Positions 34,128-45,661 of a stretch of DNA of 64,000 bases are shown piece after piece. The stretch lies in NCBI GenBank assembly GCA_015178975.1, contig WHVD01000148.1, forward strand, positions 62,001 through 126,000. The letters run 5' to 3'. The stretch comes from Hysterangium stoloniferum. Lineage: Eukaryota > Basidiomycota > Agaricomycetes > Hysterangiales > Hysterangiaceae. The position numbers and the translations under genes are program-made. The notes below the pieces were generated by a model. That model worked only from the letters and a program-made list of their open reading frames with translations. It was not told the origin of the DNA and ran no database searches. The number at the start of each line of letters is the position of its first letter. Position 1 is the stretch's first letter.

Positions 34128-34915
34128 GAGTGTTGGGTAAAGAAAAATCTACGGGAGGGGTGCGCATAATTATATACATGCCCATGGTGTGAAAACGGGC
34201 TTGCAAAATTTATGGCTGGCATTGAGTAATATATATTTGCAAACTGAAATGTTGACATGTCTGTAAATATAGGCTCAATGGCTCAAGTGGAAGATTCGGT
34301 GATCTCCAGCTGAGATCATTCCGGAAGGACTGAGATGGATTGAGTTTCTAGGCAGTCGTGGCATTGGTACTGGTTAGCACAGCGGGCGGAGTACTGGTAA
34401 TAGGCTACTGTAACGTTGTACATCGGCTAAATTTTTGCTTGGCTGGCTAGACCGGGTTAGGGGTAGCTACATCAACTGGGCTTAGGCTTAGAGTTGGGAA
34501 TATAGTTCCCCGGCAGACTCCCAGTCTGAACATATTGCCGATTCCGAGGTGACCTTATTTCCCCAGGAATATATTCCCATCGAATGTTTCTTCAACAACC
34601 TCCAAAAATATATTGCTTCCTTTTGGGACGTCCTTATTGAACATTTTTCGGAATAAAAATACATTAGCTAACCTTTTTTTTTCATGATCCGGAATCCCTC
34701 CGCAGCACTCAATAACATCGTAAGGCGTTCCGGAGAGTCCATATCGTGCGCCTACGTAGGAGCATTTCGGCAATGTCCACTTGTTCTCAATTTAAAGCTA
34801 GCGACGCATTTGTAAATACGGCGTACAGCTCGGCTGGAGGACAGTTCAGTGCCGCTCGTCACCCGTTGATGCGATCATCTCATAAAGTTCTAACCCTGAG
34901 TATCAAGTGACACCC

Positions 34916-35435
34916 GAAAACAACTGGTTTCGCTGAAAAGAGCCAGATCCGAGTAATTTGTAAATCCTATGTCGACGGTGCTAACCAATGCTATGTAGAT
35001 CTGGTAAGGTTCCAACGTGTGATTGGCAAAGCACAAACATCATCTTTATGCCAGTAGCCAGCATACATTGGCAGCCGCGCATTCCGGTATGCTGGAGGGA
35101 AAGCTACTAATAGTAATTACGTGTTATTTTGGATAACAGATATATCCCCCTCTTTAAAGTCATCGGGGAGGCTAGGGGGGTTGTCAAACAAAATTATCCT
35201 ATAGTGTTAGAGTAAAGTTTAAACAATTAATATATATTAGCAAATTGACTCAAATGGACATCAAGAACACAGCATCACAAATATTTTATTTTATTAGTAT
35301 AGTCCCATAGGAAACTGAAGGAGGTACTAGAGAGTATTTACAACTAATATATATTAGCATGTTTTGATCTAATATTATGTTGGATAATATTGGTGCCTGT
35401 GATACCTAATATTCGACATTAGTTGTAGCATACAG
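34916..35435. other. AT-rich spacer before the transposon stack
   Basis: Contains AATATATATTAGCA twice (about 35,227 and 35,346). No gene is recognised. Confidence 0.35.
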
Positions 35436-35781
35436 TGACTCAAAAAACCCTTCCAATGTTTGGTACTTCAGATGTATATCCTTGATAACTCAGAGGATAA
35501 AATTGCAAAAATATCAAAATATTTGTGAATATGCTCTATCATATCTAGATTGTTGAAATACAATTCCATTACATGAGCTCCAAATATAGAAATACTACAA
35601 ATATATACATACAGGAGGCTTATTGGAATGGTTTTTTGGCTGACAACTCTGACCCACAAAACTACTTATATTCAGTACTTAGTATAGCCATTCTTTGCCT
35701 TCAACACAGCTGTGACCCTCCTAGACATACTCTCAATCAAATTCTGACACACCTCTGCATCAATCTTGTTCCACTCCTCCT

Positions 35782-36503
35782 TGTTACGACTGTGTCGCAA
35801 CCCTTCGCAAGCCGACGGTCCCCGATGGAATACCCTCATTATACGTCTTCGACAATACAACCCTTCGCAAGCCGTCGGTTCCCCGACGCTGACATATGCT
35901 CTCCGGTCAATCAAACCCGACTACGCCTTTCTGTCTGGTTATGCTTTGATATGTCCCTTTCATCATGTTGATCTGTCTCATCTTATGTTCCACATATGTC
36001 TCTCTATATTTGTAGTCCTCGAACTATTTCCTTTTATCGTAATTTCCATTCTCGGTTATCATCGGCCTCCGAACTAATCATAAACTTCCTGTTCCTAGTC
36101 AAGCTTAATGTTAATGCCATTTTCCGCCCTCCTCCCCATTAGTATTTTCTAGACGCCTGTTACTTGTATATGAACTCGCTGTAATTGTAGTTACTAGGCA
36201 ATCAGAATATCGACTCAGAATACCCTCATACGTCTGTAGCAGTCTCATACTAGAAGAACCCCCCTTCCGCCTTCGCGTGCACTCGCCCATTCTCGGCCCG
36301 ATCCCTTGGCCTGACACTTGACCTGTCCTTCGGTTCCGATCGGTATCTCACCGAAAGGTCCTTCTTAGGATTTAGTCTTCGCCTGTCTGAAATTTAAGGA
36401 CAACCTACGGATATTTGCGAGGGTGCAGCACATAAGCTGAAGCCAAGTCCTTCCGATCGGTCCCCGTCGGCCACCGACATTAGTCAGTTTCCAGTTCTTA
36501 ACA
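35782..36503 (+). mobile_element. Solo LTR, family C, 722 bp, target duplication CTCCT
   Basis: Starts TGTTACGACTGTGTCGCAAC and ends CTTAACA. CTCCT flanks it on both sides. Removing it and one CTCCT restores the transposase frame (WERVEE joined to EWNKID). It belongs with the LTRs at 37,050 and 45,662 and contains the 20-base core GCAGCACATAAGCTGAAGCC at 36,425-36,444. Confidence 0.85.
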
Positions 36504-36527
36504 CTCCTCCACCCTCTCCCACAATTC

Positions 36528-37005
36528 TGTCACAAATTGAATTTTACTCAATAAAGTCGAATAAACAATAGAAGAATATTCAACAATATTGAATAAAGAT
36601 GCCTCATTTGACGAAGTATTAATTCGTCCTGTTGATAAAGTATGAGGCAAAGATAGGACACAGAGGCTCACGAATAAATAAGTCAAAGAAGGGCTTGGAA
36701 AAGTTCGACGATTATGTAATACAGTAATAATATAATATAATACAGGTTTTCTGACTGACTTCCTTTGTTCCTATCATTGCCCTTATATACTATATATCAT
36801 TTACCTATGATGATAATATGATATCAAAGTGAAATCATCAATGACATCAACCTGAGACAAGTTGAAGATCTTCAATATTGTCGAAGATATTGTTGAAGAA
36901 TAGTCAAGTCGGAAGTCGAGTCGGAAAGTTGAAGGAATGTTGAAGAAATGTTGAAGAAATATTAAATTGAATATTATTGAAATTTGAGTTTGTATGTTCG
37001 TGACA
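36528..37005. mobile_element. Solo LTR, family D, 478 bp
   Basis: Starts TGTCACAAATTGAATT and ends TTCGTGACA, with flanks AATTC (left) and AACTC (right), a target duplication with one transition. It contains paired GTTGAAGAAATGTTGAAGAA repeats near its end. No other copy exists in this window, so the family is defined by its ends only. Confidence 0.55.
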
Positions 37006-37049
37006 AACTCCAGTATCCCTTAGCCTCCTTTTTTTATGATCTTACAAGT

Positions 37050-37676
37050 TGTTACGACCGTGTCGCAACCCGACACTCCCCGAGATTATCACCACCTATC
37101 GACGATTCAAGTCATTGTTCAAGTCAGCACATCGGAAACCGTCAGTCTCCCGATGCTGACGTATGCTTTCACGGTGATCAAACTCCATTTATGCCCACGT
37201 CAAAATATATATGTGAAACATAGAGTAGAATGGATCATCATAATAAAAGGGATGTATCAAAGTTTAACCAGATAGTATGAGTATTTATATATACTTGTAA
37301 CCCTCGGACTATTTCCTTTTCTCATAATTCCACTCTCAGTTATTTCACGGCCTCCAAACTAATCATAACCTTCCCGTTCCTAGTCAAGCTTATTTGTCAA
37401 TACAGCTTTCCACTCTTCTCCTAGTTAGTATTTTCTAGATACCGAATATTTGTATATGAACCTGCTGTAATTGTAGTTACTAGGCAATCAGAATATTGAC
37501 TCAGAATACCCTCTCACACCTCTAGAAGTCTCATACTAAGTAATCCACTATCTGCCTTTGCATGCACTCGCCCACTCTTGGTTTCCGACCCCTTGGCCCG
37601 ACACTCGACTTATCCTTCAGTCCCGATCGGTAGCTCACTGAGAGGAATTCGCTAGTATTAGTCTTCACCCGTCTGG
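37050..37676 (+). mobile_element. Family C LTR lacking its end
   Basis: Begins TGTTACGACCGTGTCGCAAC and follows the 35,782 LTR (for example TAATTGTAGTTACTAGGCAA). It stops around CTTCACCCGTCTG, where transposase sequence resumes, so the last 130 bp or so, including the 20-base core and the TTAACA end, are missing. A matching target duplication cannot be shown. Confidence 0.7.
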
Positions 37677-38216
37677 GCCTTCTTGCAGGTGTGTTCAGGG
37701 TCATGATCTTGCTGAAAGATGACATCACCCACATATTTTCCATAATATGTAGCTGAGGCTGGCTTGAAGGTCCTCCTCCATAATCTTGAGATAAAGGTCC
37801 CCATCCATCCTCTCATCTATCTTGAAAGAATACCCAGGTCCTTCCCACAGCATGTAACCCCATAACATCACAAATCCTTCTCCAAACCTCACAAAAAATC
37901 CCTTCCAATGAGTCTCCTATATATAAATATTTGTAGTATTTCCATATTTGGAGCTTATGTAATGGCACTTTATTTCCATAATATAGATATGATAGAGCAG
38001 ATTCACAAATATCTTTGATATTTTTGCATTTTTATTCTCTAAGTTATTAGGGATGTAAATCTGAAGTACCAAACATTAGAAAGGTTATTGAGGCTCCTCC
38101 AACCATATTAAGACTAATGTGCACAGTTTGGGTATAGATGGACTGGTTGGTGACATTCCTAACAGCTTTGGCCACATCAACACCAGTGTCAGCCTTCCCA
38201 GAGCTGATGAGATGCT

Positions 38217-38400
38217 GTGCATAGTGAATATTGGTGGGGAAAGCTGGGAGGCTGTGGAGATTTGGTGTATGGCATGAGTCCAGTCATGGTGAGCCCTTAC
38301 ACCACAGTTGCACCACTCTCTGAGGAACAGCATGCATGGAACATGGCAATGGGTAGGATGTGCATTTCAGTGGAGCATGGATTTTATTACAAGTATAATA
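38217..38400 (+). pseudogene. Possible DDE (PIF/Harbinger-like) transposase C-terminal fragment
   Basis: An ORF reads YGMSPVMVSPYTTVAPLSEE, then QHAWNMAMGRMCISVEHGF. The pattern (SPxxVxPY, then N.AM.RMRISVEHGFG) resembles the end of plant- and fungus-type Harbinger nucleases. It breaks off where LTR-like sequence (TTACAAGTATAATATC) begins. No N-terminal part was found, so the call is tentative. Confidence 0.4.
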
Positions 38401-38450
38401 TCTCAGTCAACACAAAGGTGGTAAATCGACTAATATAAAGGATCAAACCT

Positions 38451-38924
38451 TGTGAAGAGTGGTGGAAGTTCTGACCATTCTATATACGAAGAAATGAGTA
38501 GAAAGGAAGGATATTGACCTATTCGGTGCAATATAAGAGAAAGTGAGAGAAGGAGCACAAGATGACGAAGGAGTCAACGAGTGCGATGGTTCGAGTGGAG
38601 GCCTCGACTATTACAGTTCGAGGCCAGAAGTGTTAGATAGTTCAGATACTGCTACTTATGTAGTAGCTGACACGTTACCCTGATCACCGCTCGTAGTAGA
38701 CCTAGTTTGTGTCTTACGAGTGGTGGTTCTTGGGTTAAAGTGTGTCTGAGTTCTAATTGGTGCTGAGTGCACCCACAAGTATACACAATGCTTCGAACTA
38801 ATGAAATATGCAATATTCGAAGAATATGAAAGATAGAAAAATATGAATGGAATATATAAAATATAAATGAAATGAAAGGAGTGTTTTACCACAATGAAAC
38901 TGTGGTAAAAGCATACTCCTCACA
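38451..38924 (-). mobile_element. Solo LTR, family S, 474 bp, minus, target duplication AACCT
   Basis: On the plus strand it starts TGTGAAGAGTGG and ends ACTCCTCACA. AACCT flanks it on both sides. It is the reverse complement of the LTR at 50,647-51,120, with the same length and only scattered differences. A hairpin (TTTTACCACAGT..ATTGTGGTAAAA) lies near the LTR start. Confidence 0.88.
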
Positions 38925-38926
38925 AA

Positions 38927-39237
38927 CCTATTACAAGTATAATATCTACCGAGCAATTGTTAGTCTGCTAATGTGTGAAGGACAACATGTTTATGAGTAA
39001 CATACCTCAGTCAACATGAAGGTGGTAAATTGACTGAGGTACATATGATAGTTGTATCTGTATTTATGCGAATGCAAACAATAGCTCCTAAAGCACAATG
39101 AGACAGTAAGACAAAAGAAAAAATGGAACAAAAGAGTAAATGGACAAAAAGACTGTTTGGGACTCATGTTTTATTGTTTTGTGGTTTTGAGTTCTCCTTA
39201 TGTTTGTTCAGGCACATGTAAGACATAGTTCATTACA
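38927..39237 (-). repeat. Copia 3' LTR
   Basis: Minus-strand start TGTAATGAACTATG is preceded by a purine tract. It differs from the 5' LTR by several transitions, one transversion and a 4-bp indel, which makes this the oldest of the full elements here. The left border was set by comparison with the other LTR, since no target duplication was found next to it. Confidence 0.8.
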
Positions 39238-39247
39238 CTCCCCCTGG

Positions 39248-42200
39248 CTAAGCATGTCCTTCAGGAAGACATAGACCGAGACTGACACATTGTTTGACAT
39301 GTGCTGTGGAGAGAAGTGGTTTAGTGAAAATGTCAGCAAGGTTGTCAGTAGAAGTGACATGTTTTACTTTGATGTCACCATTGCTGACTCATTCATGAAT
39401 GTAGTGGTACCGTATGTCAATGTGTTTAACACAATTGTTATGTTTGGTATTTTTTGTTAGAGATACGGCACCTGCGTTATCATTCTACAAAAGTGCAGGT
39501 CATGGCTGTGGATATCCTACTTCCTCCATCACAGAATACATCCATAATATCTGTTTCATTGCCCTGGTAAGGGCCATGTATTCAGCATCTGTAGTCAAAA
39601 GAGCAACGGTTGGCTGATATTGGGTTCCCCAGGCCATTGGTCCACCTGCCTGGATGAAGACATGTCCTGAGCAAGAACACTGGTTGTTGAGGTCCCCACC
39701 GTAATCAGCATCTACATAACCTATCGGTTTGAGATCTCTGTATTTCCCACCATATGTTATCTTGTATTCAAGAGTCCCTTTGATATACTGTAGTACATGT
39801 GTAAGAGCATTCCAGTGAGTGGGGCCTGGGTTGGATGTGAATTTGCTGAGGGTGGATATATGTACTGTAGGAACAAATCTGGTCATGTTGCTATCTGTGC
39901 ATACATGATAGACCCAAGTAGTTCCCGGTAAGGTTTGTCAGCCATAAAAGAGCGATCTTCTTGTGTTTTTGGTCCCATATCCTGTGTGAGTACGACTCCT
40001 GGGAGTCATGGGGTTCCTCATGGGTTGCAATCAGCCATTCCAAATCTGTCAAGGACTTGCTCCAGATATGCCCATTGCGAAAGGCTAATACATAGTTCCC
40101 ATCGCTCTATCCCTGTCAATTCATATTCCCAAAACTAAATTGGCATTCCCCAAAGTCCTTTGTCTTATAAGTCCATCCTAGTTCCTCCTTCGCATGCTCT
40201 GCCTCTTCTTTTGAGAATGATACTCCAGTTGTATCATCTGTGTAAGCTCGTTATTGTGATGTTGCCATTTGCATGTTGTAACCAAACAGCTGGGTCTGCC
40301 ATCAATTTGTAGTATCCTAACTCACCCATCTCTGTATTCAAAGCCTCAGCCCAATTGTATGCACCGTCCATTGTCCCATACAGTGTTTTTTTAAGATGTC
40401 CCACTTTGCCCTCAACTTTTGCACCATCTGGGAGTTCTATATATGTGATAGTTTGTGGGTGTGAATTGAGGTATGCAGCAACATAGTCTATCTGCCATGC
40501 TTCCATGTCTTGTGCAGCAGCAATGGCGAGATTCATTCGGAGGGATTCATAATGGACAACCAATGCATATGTCTCGAAGAAGTCAATGCCAGGAATCTGA
40601 GTGAAGCCTTTTGCTACTAAATGGGCCTTGTGCATTACTAGATTTCCATCTGCATTATATTTGTTAGCAAATGTCCATCGGGTTTTCATCAGTCAAACGT
40701 CAGCTGGGGGTGTGATGACATCCCATACATTGCGTTCCTTCATCATGCCTAGTTCTTTGGCAATTGGATCAGCCCAGATATTGGGACATGTCATCGCTTC
40801 AGCATATGAATTGGGAAGCCAGTAATTACTTGGGTCTGGGAGTTCATTTGCAGTGGTGGCTAAGATCTTGATGCTGTTGATGTTGGTGGGTGACCTGATG
40901 TCGATTGCCTAGTCCTCACCTGCCTCCCTCACCTCATTTTCTATTTGTTCTGACTTTTTCAATTCAAGTATTGCTCTTGTTGGCACATGGTGACGGTAGA
41001 CTGATGTAGTAAGGTGGGTTCCAAGGCTGCCACTGGGGGGATTTCTCCATTGACAGTTGATACATTATTGTTGACAGTTGTAGTTGTAGTGTTTTCTGTC
41101 AGCAGTGGTGTGGGAGACTCACTCATAGCTTCCTGTAATAACAATGGTATTGTCTTTTGACTAGATCCCTCCTCGAATATAACATCCTGTGATCAGATGA
41201 TTTGGTGTGTTTCAGTGTTGTATAGTCAGTAGGCATCTCATCCAAAATATCCGATTAACATGCATTTAATTGAGTAGGGCTCCAGTTTGCTAAGACCATT
41301 TCCAGCCTCAGTTGGTATCTTAGCATATGCAGTACAACCAAATGGCCAGAGGTGAGATATGTTGGGTTTCAGGTTATGCCACAATTCAAAAGGTGTTGCA
41401 TGTGTGTTTCTGGCCGATGGTGCAAGATTCTTCAGGTAGATAACAGTGGAGGCAACCTTGCCCCACATAGATGGAGGTAAGTTTGATTCATGTAACAAAA
41501 TGCACACTCGTTCAATTATTGTCCAATGCACTTGCTCAATTACCCCATTAAACTCTGAAGAGTATGCCGTAGTGGTTTCATGTATGATTCCTTGTTCTGT
41601 GAGAAAATTGTTCCAAATTGTGTTACAAAATTCTCCTCCTTCATCAGTGCATATACAATGGACTTTTTGCCCTGTTTGTCTCTCTGTTAGTGCAAGATTG
41701 CATTTTATGGCTTCTAGGGTTGTTTTGGCCCACTTGTCTGCCAGGAAGTAACCCTCTGTGTAACCTGAGAAGCCATCGATGATTGGCATCATGTATATCT
41801 TGCCACCCAATGATTCTACACATGATGGCCTCCACATGTCAATGTAGATGCATTCCCCAATTACCTTTTCATGTTGATCATTGGATAAAAATGGGTGTTG
41901 TGTGTACTTTCCCATAATGCAGTTTTCGCATGCACCAGGTGTCAAATTTGTTGTGGTAATGTCTAAACCATTGCCAATTTTGTCCCTATCCATCTGCTCA
42001 ATGGTCTGATAGGAAATATACCCTAGTCAGTGGTGCCAGGTGTCAATGTCAGTGGGCTTAATATGGGATCACATTGCATATACCATAGTGACATTCTTTG
42101 CCTGCAATGCATTGTTGACCCTGCTAATTGGTATATTGGTATTTTGTATGGTGAGTGCAATGCCTGTCCCAGGGTACAGGTCAATCTCATATATAGTCCC

Positions 42201-42617
42201 CACACCCTGCCCATACATAAACAGCTGGTTGTTTTTGTTGAGGAAAGTAGCACCTCCCCCTCCGAAAATGGAGAAATAACCTGCCTTATCAGGCATCCTA
42301 TGGATATTAAATTATGGCACAATTCTGGGGTGTGTAATGCTTTTTTGAAAGCAATATTGACTTGTTTTCTGTTGAATATGACCTGTTTCCTTACAGTGCC
42401 AGTTCCATGTATATTAAAGGTTCCTCCTGCTGTGGCCGTCATACCACTCTTCCCATTGAAAGATTTGTATGTGGAGAAATCACTGATATTGATGAAGCAA
42501 TGGTCACTTGCAGCTGAATCTGTGTAAGTGATGATGTGGGGTTTGTGCACTATCGTAGATTCTGATTGAGTCATGAGGGTATAAAAGCTCGTATCTTGCA
42601 TAGTATCGGTGACGGAG
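39248..42617 (-). pseudogene. Copia protease-integrase-RT-RNase H polyprotein, broken
   Basis: After E1 the frame resumes with MQDTSFYTLMTQSES and YTDSAASDHCF (a protease-like motif, TDSAA where D-S/T-G is usual). The integrase shows GACENCIMGKYTQHPF, then DMW, TDEGGEFCN and YSSEFNGVIEQVHWT, with a cysteine pair but changed residues. RT parts: MHKAHLVAKGFTQIPGIDFF, DMEAWQIDYVAAYLNSH and KKTLYGTMDGAYNW. RNase H parts: GYVDADYGGDLNNQCSCSG and LLTTDAEYMALTRAMKQILW, ending KHVTSTDNLADIFTKPL and TAG at 39,250-39,248. Stops and frameshifts occur at several places (for example IHE-stop-VSN near 39,395 where Arg is expected). It cannot encode a complete polyprotein. Confidence 0.85.
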
Positions 42618-43260
42618 TGTAAAGGGTATGCATATATGCATACCTGGACTAAGGAATAATAGTTGGATTATAGTACTTTATTATTTATCTTTTATTTTAT
42701 TTTTTTACATTCTTTCTATATTTCGAGCATACCCTTATTTTGTAGTTCAAAGCTTTGTGTATACGTATGGGTGCTCTCGGCGCCAAAATGACAGACACTT
42801 TTTACCCAGCAGACACCACCTCGTAAACGACCCAGACGTCGAATAGCGAGAGGTGTCAAGGGTAACGTCTCAACTACCTATAAAGGTAGTATTCTCTCGC
42901 ATACTAACATACTTTGAACTCAAACCGCGAAGGTCGAGTTCCATTCTAAGGTCTTTGCGCTAGTCGACATTATAGTCGACTCGCACTACTATCTCTTTAC
43001 TCTAGATATTCAGCTTCACGTTGATTATCTATTTTACATCTAGCTACGAGTTGTACCGTGAAGGTCAACTCTTTCATTCTTTCATTCTAGCCGTCAAGAG
43101 CAACTGTACAGTTGCTCTTGTGACGATAGCGTGTCTTCCTACTAGTACTGCTTGTCTAGTAATCTACGGTATTGTACTGTACGGTCAATACCTGCTAATA
43201 GTAGTTGAATAAACACTATTCTTCATATATCGAATGGTCAGAATCTATCAACTCTTTACA
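42618..43260 (+). repeat. E1 5' LTR, 643 bp
   Basis: Complete LTR with a near-palindromic start (GGTATGCATATATGCATACC at 42,624-42,643) and a second palindrome GAGCAACTGTACAGTTGCTC at 43,097-43,116. Against the surviving parts of the 3' LTR I find five differences, all at CpG sites. Confidence 0.9.
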
Positions 43261-43261
43261 G

Positions 43262-43279
43262 TGGTGATCCGAGCCGGAC
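43262..43279 (+). other. E1 primer-binding site
   Basis: TGGTGATCCGAGCCGGAC starts two bases after the LTR and would pair with a tRNA ending in GTCCGGCTCGGATCACCA. The TGG start fits the tRNA CCA end. The tRNA identity was not determined. Confidence 0.6.
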
Positions 43280-45661
43280 CGTTCTTTTCCTACGAAGAAA
43301 GATCTTATTATTGGACTACTAAAACTCGAACACGCGAATGACTACGGGCAAGAACCAAACACCTAGGTCTTCATCAGCTCCGAGTAGCTCCATGCCTCAT
43401 CAAAAATCCGCTAATTTGGAACCACCCCGTAATGTCACTTTGAGGAAGTCTTTGTCGACTCTCCAAGGATCAACTCCTCTGGAGGATCCTTCCAGAGTAG
43501 TAGCGGATTCGTCAACGAACATTCCACCCGACCCACCTGAAGAACGCTCGTCACTCAGGCAGTCGAACGCCCCTGGAGCCAACATTGAGACTGGTCAAGC
43601 ATCCTCGCCTGTTCTCAGGTTTCCGCCGAGACAGGTTATCCTCAAGCAGTTCCTCGGAGGTCATATGATTTATGCTCAGCCCATCGATGTACAATGGGAT
43701 ATGTACTACACCGATCAAATCTCCGAGGATCTGGTTACCCCCTTTGTAGAGGAGTACAATACGGATTATCCCATTTTACCAGTGACTGTAGCAGTTTGGT
43801 TGGGTCGTTACCAAGCGATCTTATCGGCGCGAGACTTATTCACGCGACCAGGGAACCTCGAGGACTTGACCCGATCGATTCCCAAATGGTCGAATGAGGT
43901 GACTACTGCTACGGAAGGAGGAAGAAGAATTCTCAAGTGGGAGGTGTTTTCTCTCTTCCTTGAGGCACTTCGTACGCATGATGATGCGTTGCAGATCCTG
44001 CACGTCCTGCTCGGTGGAGATCATGTCGTGCCTAAGGTCGACTACCAGTACATGTACATCCGCATGTTGGAGGAGTCTCTCAATGGAGTCACGCCAAATC
44101 TGCCATTTGCATACTTCACCCTAAGGGGTCGGCTGAGACGAAATCAAAGAAGACTCGATAAGATGGTTTTAGAGGTACTCCTCCCCTATAACGACTCGAT
44201 TCAGGTCCCCGATTCGCCTATCTCCACGACTGATTTGTTCGTTCACAACCTAAATGGGTCTCCAGATACTCGTTTCCTATCTTCTCTCAACCGTCCTGTG
44301 ATAATGGAGGACTTTCCGCTGGACTTGAGGACGCAGGTGATAGAACGCCTTCAAGAAAAGAGGATTGAGGTCTGTGCTCCCTTTCATCAACCTCAGCCGC
44401 GTCGACTCCTGAACACGATGGAGATGGAGAGACAAATCACGATGGAATCTGGTCCCACACCTTTGCAGGGAGATCCTTGCTCTCGCGTCGCGTTTGAGGG
44501 AGTTTCCAACAGCCCTAACGTCGGGAACGAGGTGACCACTGTCAGAAATTGATCAGTCACCAGCAAGGGTCGACCGTCCTTCTCTACAGCGTTCACTGAG
44601 GGTATAGCTGGCCCAGTCGCTGGTCGAGGATCGCTGAATCCAGACGGTCCCCGCCATTCTCTGCCGATCACTTCGAATCCCTTCTTGCCATCAGGAGGAC
44701 CCCCTAGTGATTCATCCAGGAGTTTGAGCACTTCAGACTGAGGAGGGAACTCGGGACGTGGGGAGCGCCACAATAGAGTGCCTAACACCCCTTTTCGAAC
44801 TCCGATGCGGTCTCAAGCCAGCACGCTTATTGACGACTTACCTAAGGACAAGAAGATCACTCTTAACACCAGCGACCTCAAGATCAAATGGTCTGACCTC
44901 CCCGAATACGATGGAGCCCAATCCAAGGCCTTGGACTATATCATGGATATCATGAGTCTTGCGGAGATATCAGACTCTTTGAGTGTGATGTTAGGACTCA
45001 CTCTGCCAAGACGACTTACGGGAAACGCTAAGGTCTGGTGGAGCACCCTAGACCGTGAGCATCGTACTGAATTCAGTCAATCTCACGGGTCATTTCTCTG
45101 GGGCATTGTGGAAGGATTGCTTGGAACTCGCTGGTGTGAATCCTTGGCCTTAGAATGGGAAGCCATGAAATTTCGACAAGTTGGTCATGATCACGAGACA
45201 CCCGTCCACTACATCCAACGGAGAGTTAAACTCTATCGTTTTCTGTACGGGTTCCACCAGGACAGAGGAGATGAGACACGCAGACTCATTCTCATGCTGC
45301 CTACGGAATGGCTCTACCTTCTTCAAGGACAACCCATCGATGATATCATGAGTTTGCAGACTTATGCTAATAACCTGCAAGAAGCTCTGATTAACGCTTG
45401 GGTCCAAACACACCGGGAATGTTACAGGTTCCAGAAACCGCGCGTAATGTTAGCAGAGGGTCAGGAAGTGGATTTTAGAGTCATCAATGACTTCCCTTCA
45501 CCTAACCAGGTTCTCGTTAGTGAGACTAACGAGAGAGGCTCGACGAGAAGGACCGTCCCTGACATCACTAATCCAACGCAGGGAAAGCGTCACGGAAAAA
45601 TGTTCTTCGAGAGGAGTAACAAGAAGAGCGCGGTCAAACCCACCAAGGAATGTTGGATATG

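Larger units (their letters stand above)
27890..34915 (+). repeat. Segmental duplication, copy B
   Basis: Begins GCATTAGAATACACGCGGC and follows copy A in the same direction to about AACCCTGAGTATCAAGTG. The copies are separated by about 1.9 kb. Copy B carries a partial Crinkler gene, FunK1 remains, a second fuller Crinkler gene, a badly deleted seven-helix-type gene and an apparently intact DUF6533 gene. Confidence 0.85.
35672..37890 (-). pseudogene. Tc1-like transposase fragments
   Basis: Read from right to left on the minus strand: VMLWGYMLWEGPGYSFKIDE and MDGDLYLKIMEEDLQASLS (37,885-37,760), a frameshift, then YGKYVGDVIFQQDHDPEH (37,745-37,685) with the second catalytic Asp region. An LTR follows. 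A short KGILE piece is at about 37,010. Another LTR, then ELWERVEE (36,505-36,527), a third LTR, then EWNKIDAEVCQNLIESMSRR and VLKAKNGYTKY with TGA at 35,674-35,672. This is the classic Tc1 C-terminus. The SPDLNPIE motif with the last catalytic residue is missing. Confidence 0.82.
35436..38092 (-). mobile_element. Tc1-like DNA transposon, deleted and interrupted by three LTR insertions
   Basis: Inverted repeats of about 200 bp lie at 35,440-35,650 and 37,885-38,088. Shared stretches include CCAATGTTTGGTACTTCAG, ATATTTGTGAAT, GCTCTATCATATCTA, CCATTACAT.AGCTCCAAATAT and GAAATACTACAAATAT. Between them lies a Tc1-family transposase on the minus strand. The right repeat abuts the middle of the transposase, so the N-terminal half was lost. 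LTR insertions at 35,782, 36,528 and 37,050 cut the remainder. The outer end CAGTGACTCAAAAA after TA is typical of Tc1 ends. Confidence 0.75.

Noticed and set aside
34555..34773. Minus ORF of 72 codons in the copy-B flank
   Set aside because: The same place in copy A has indels and no open frame, and no family is recognisable.
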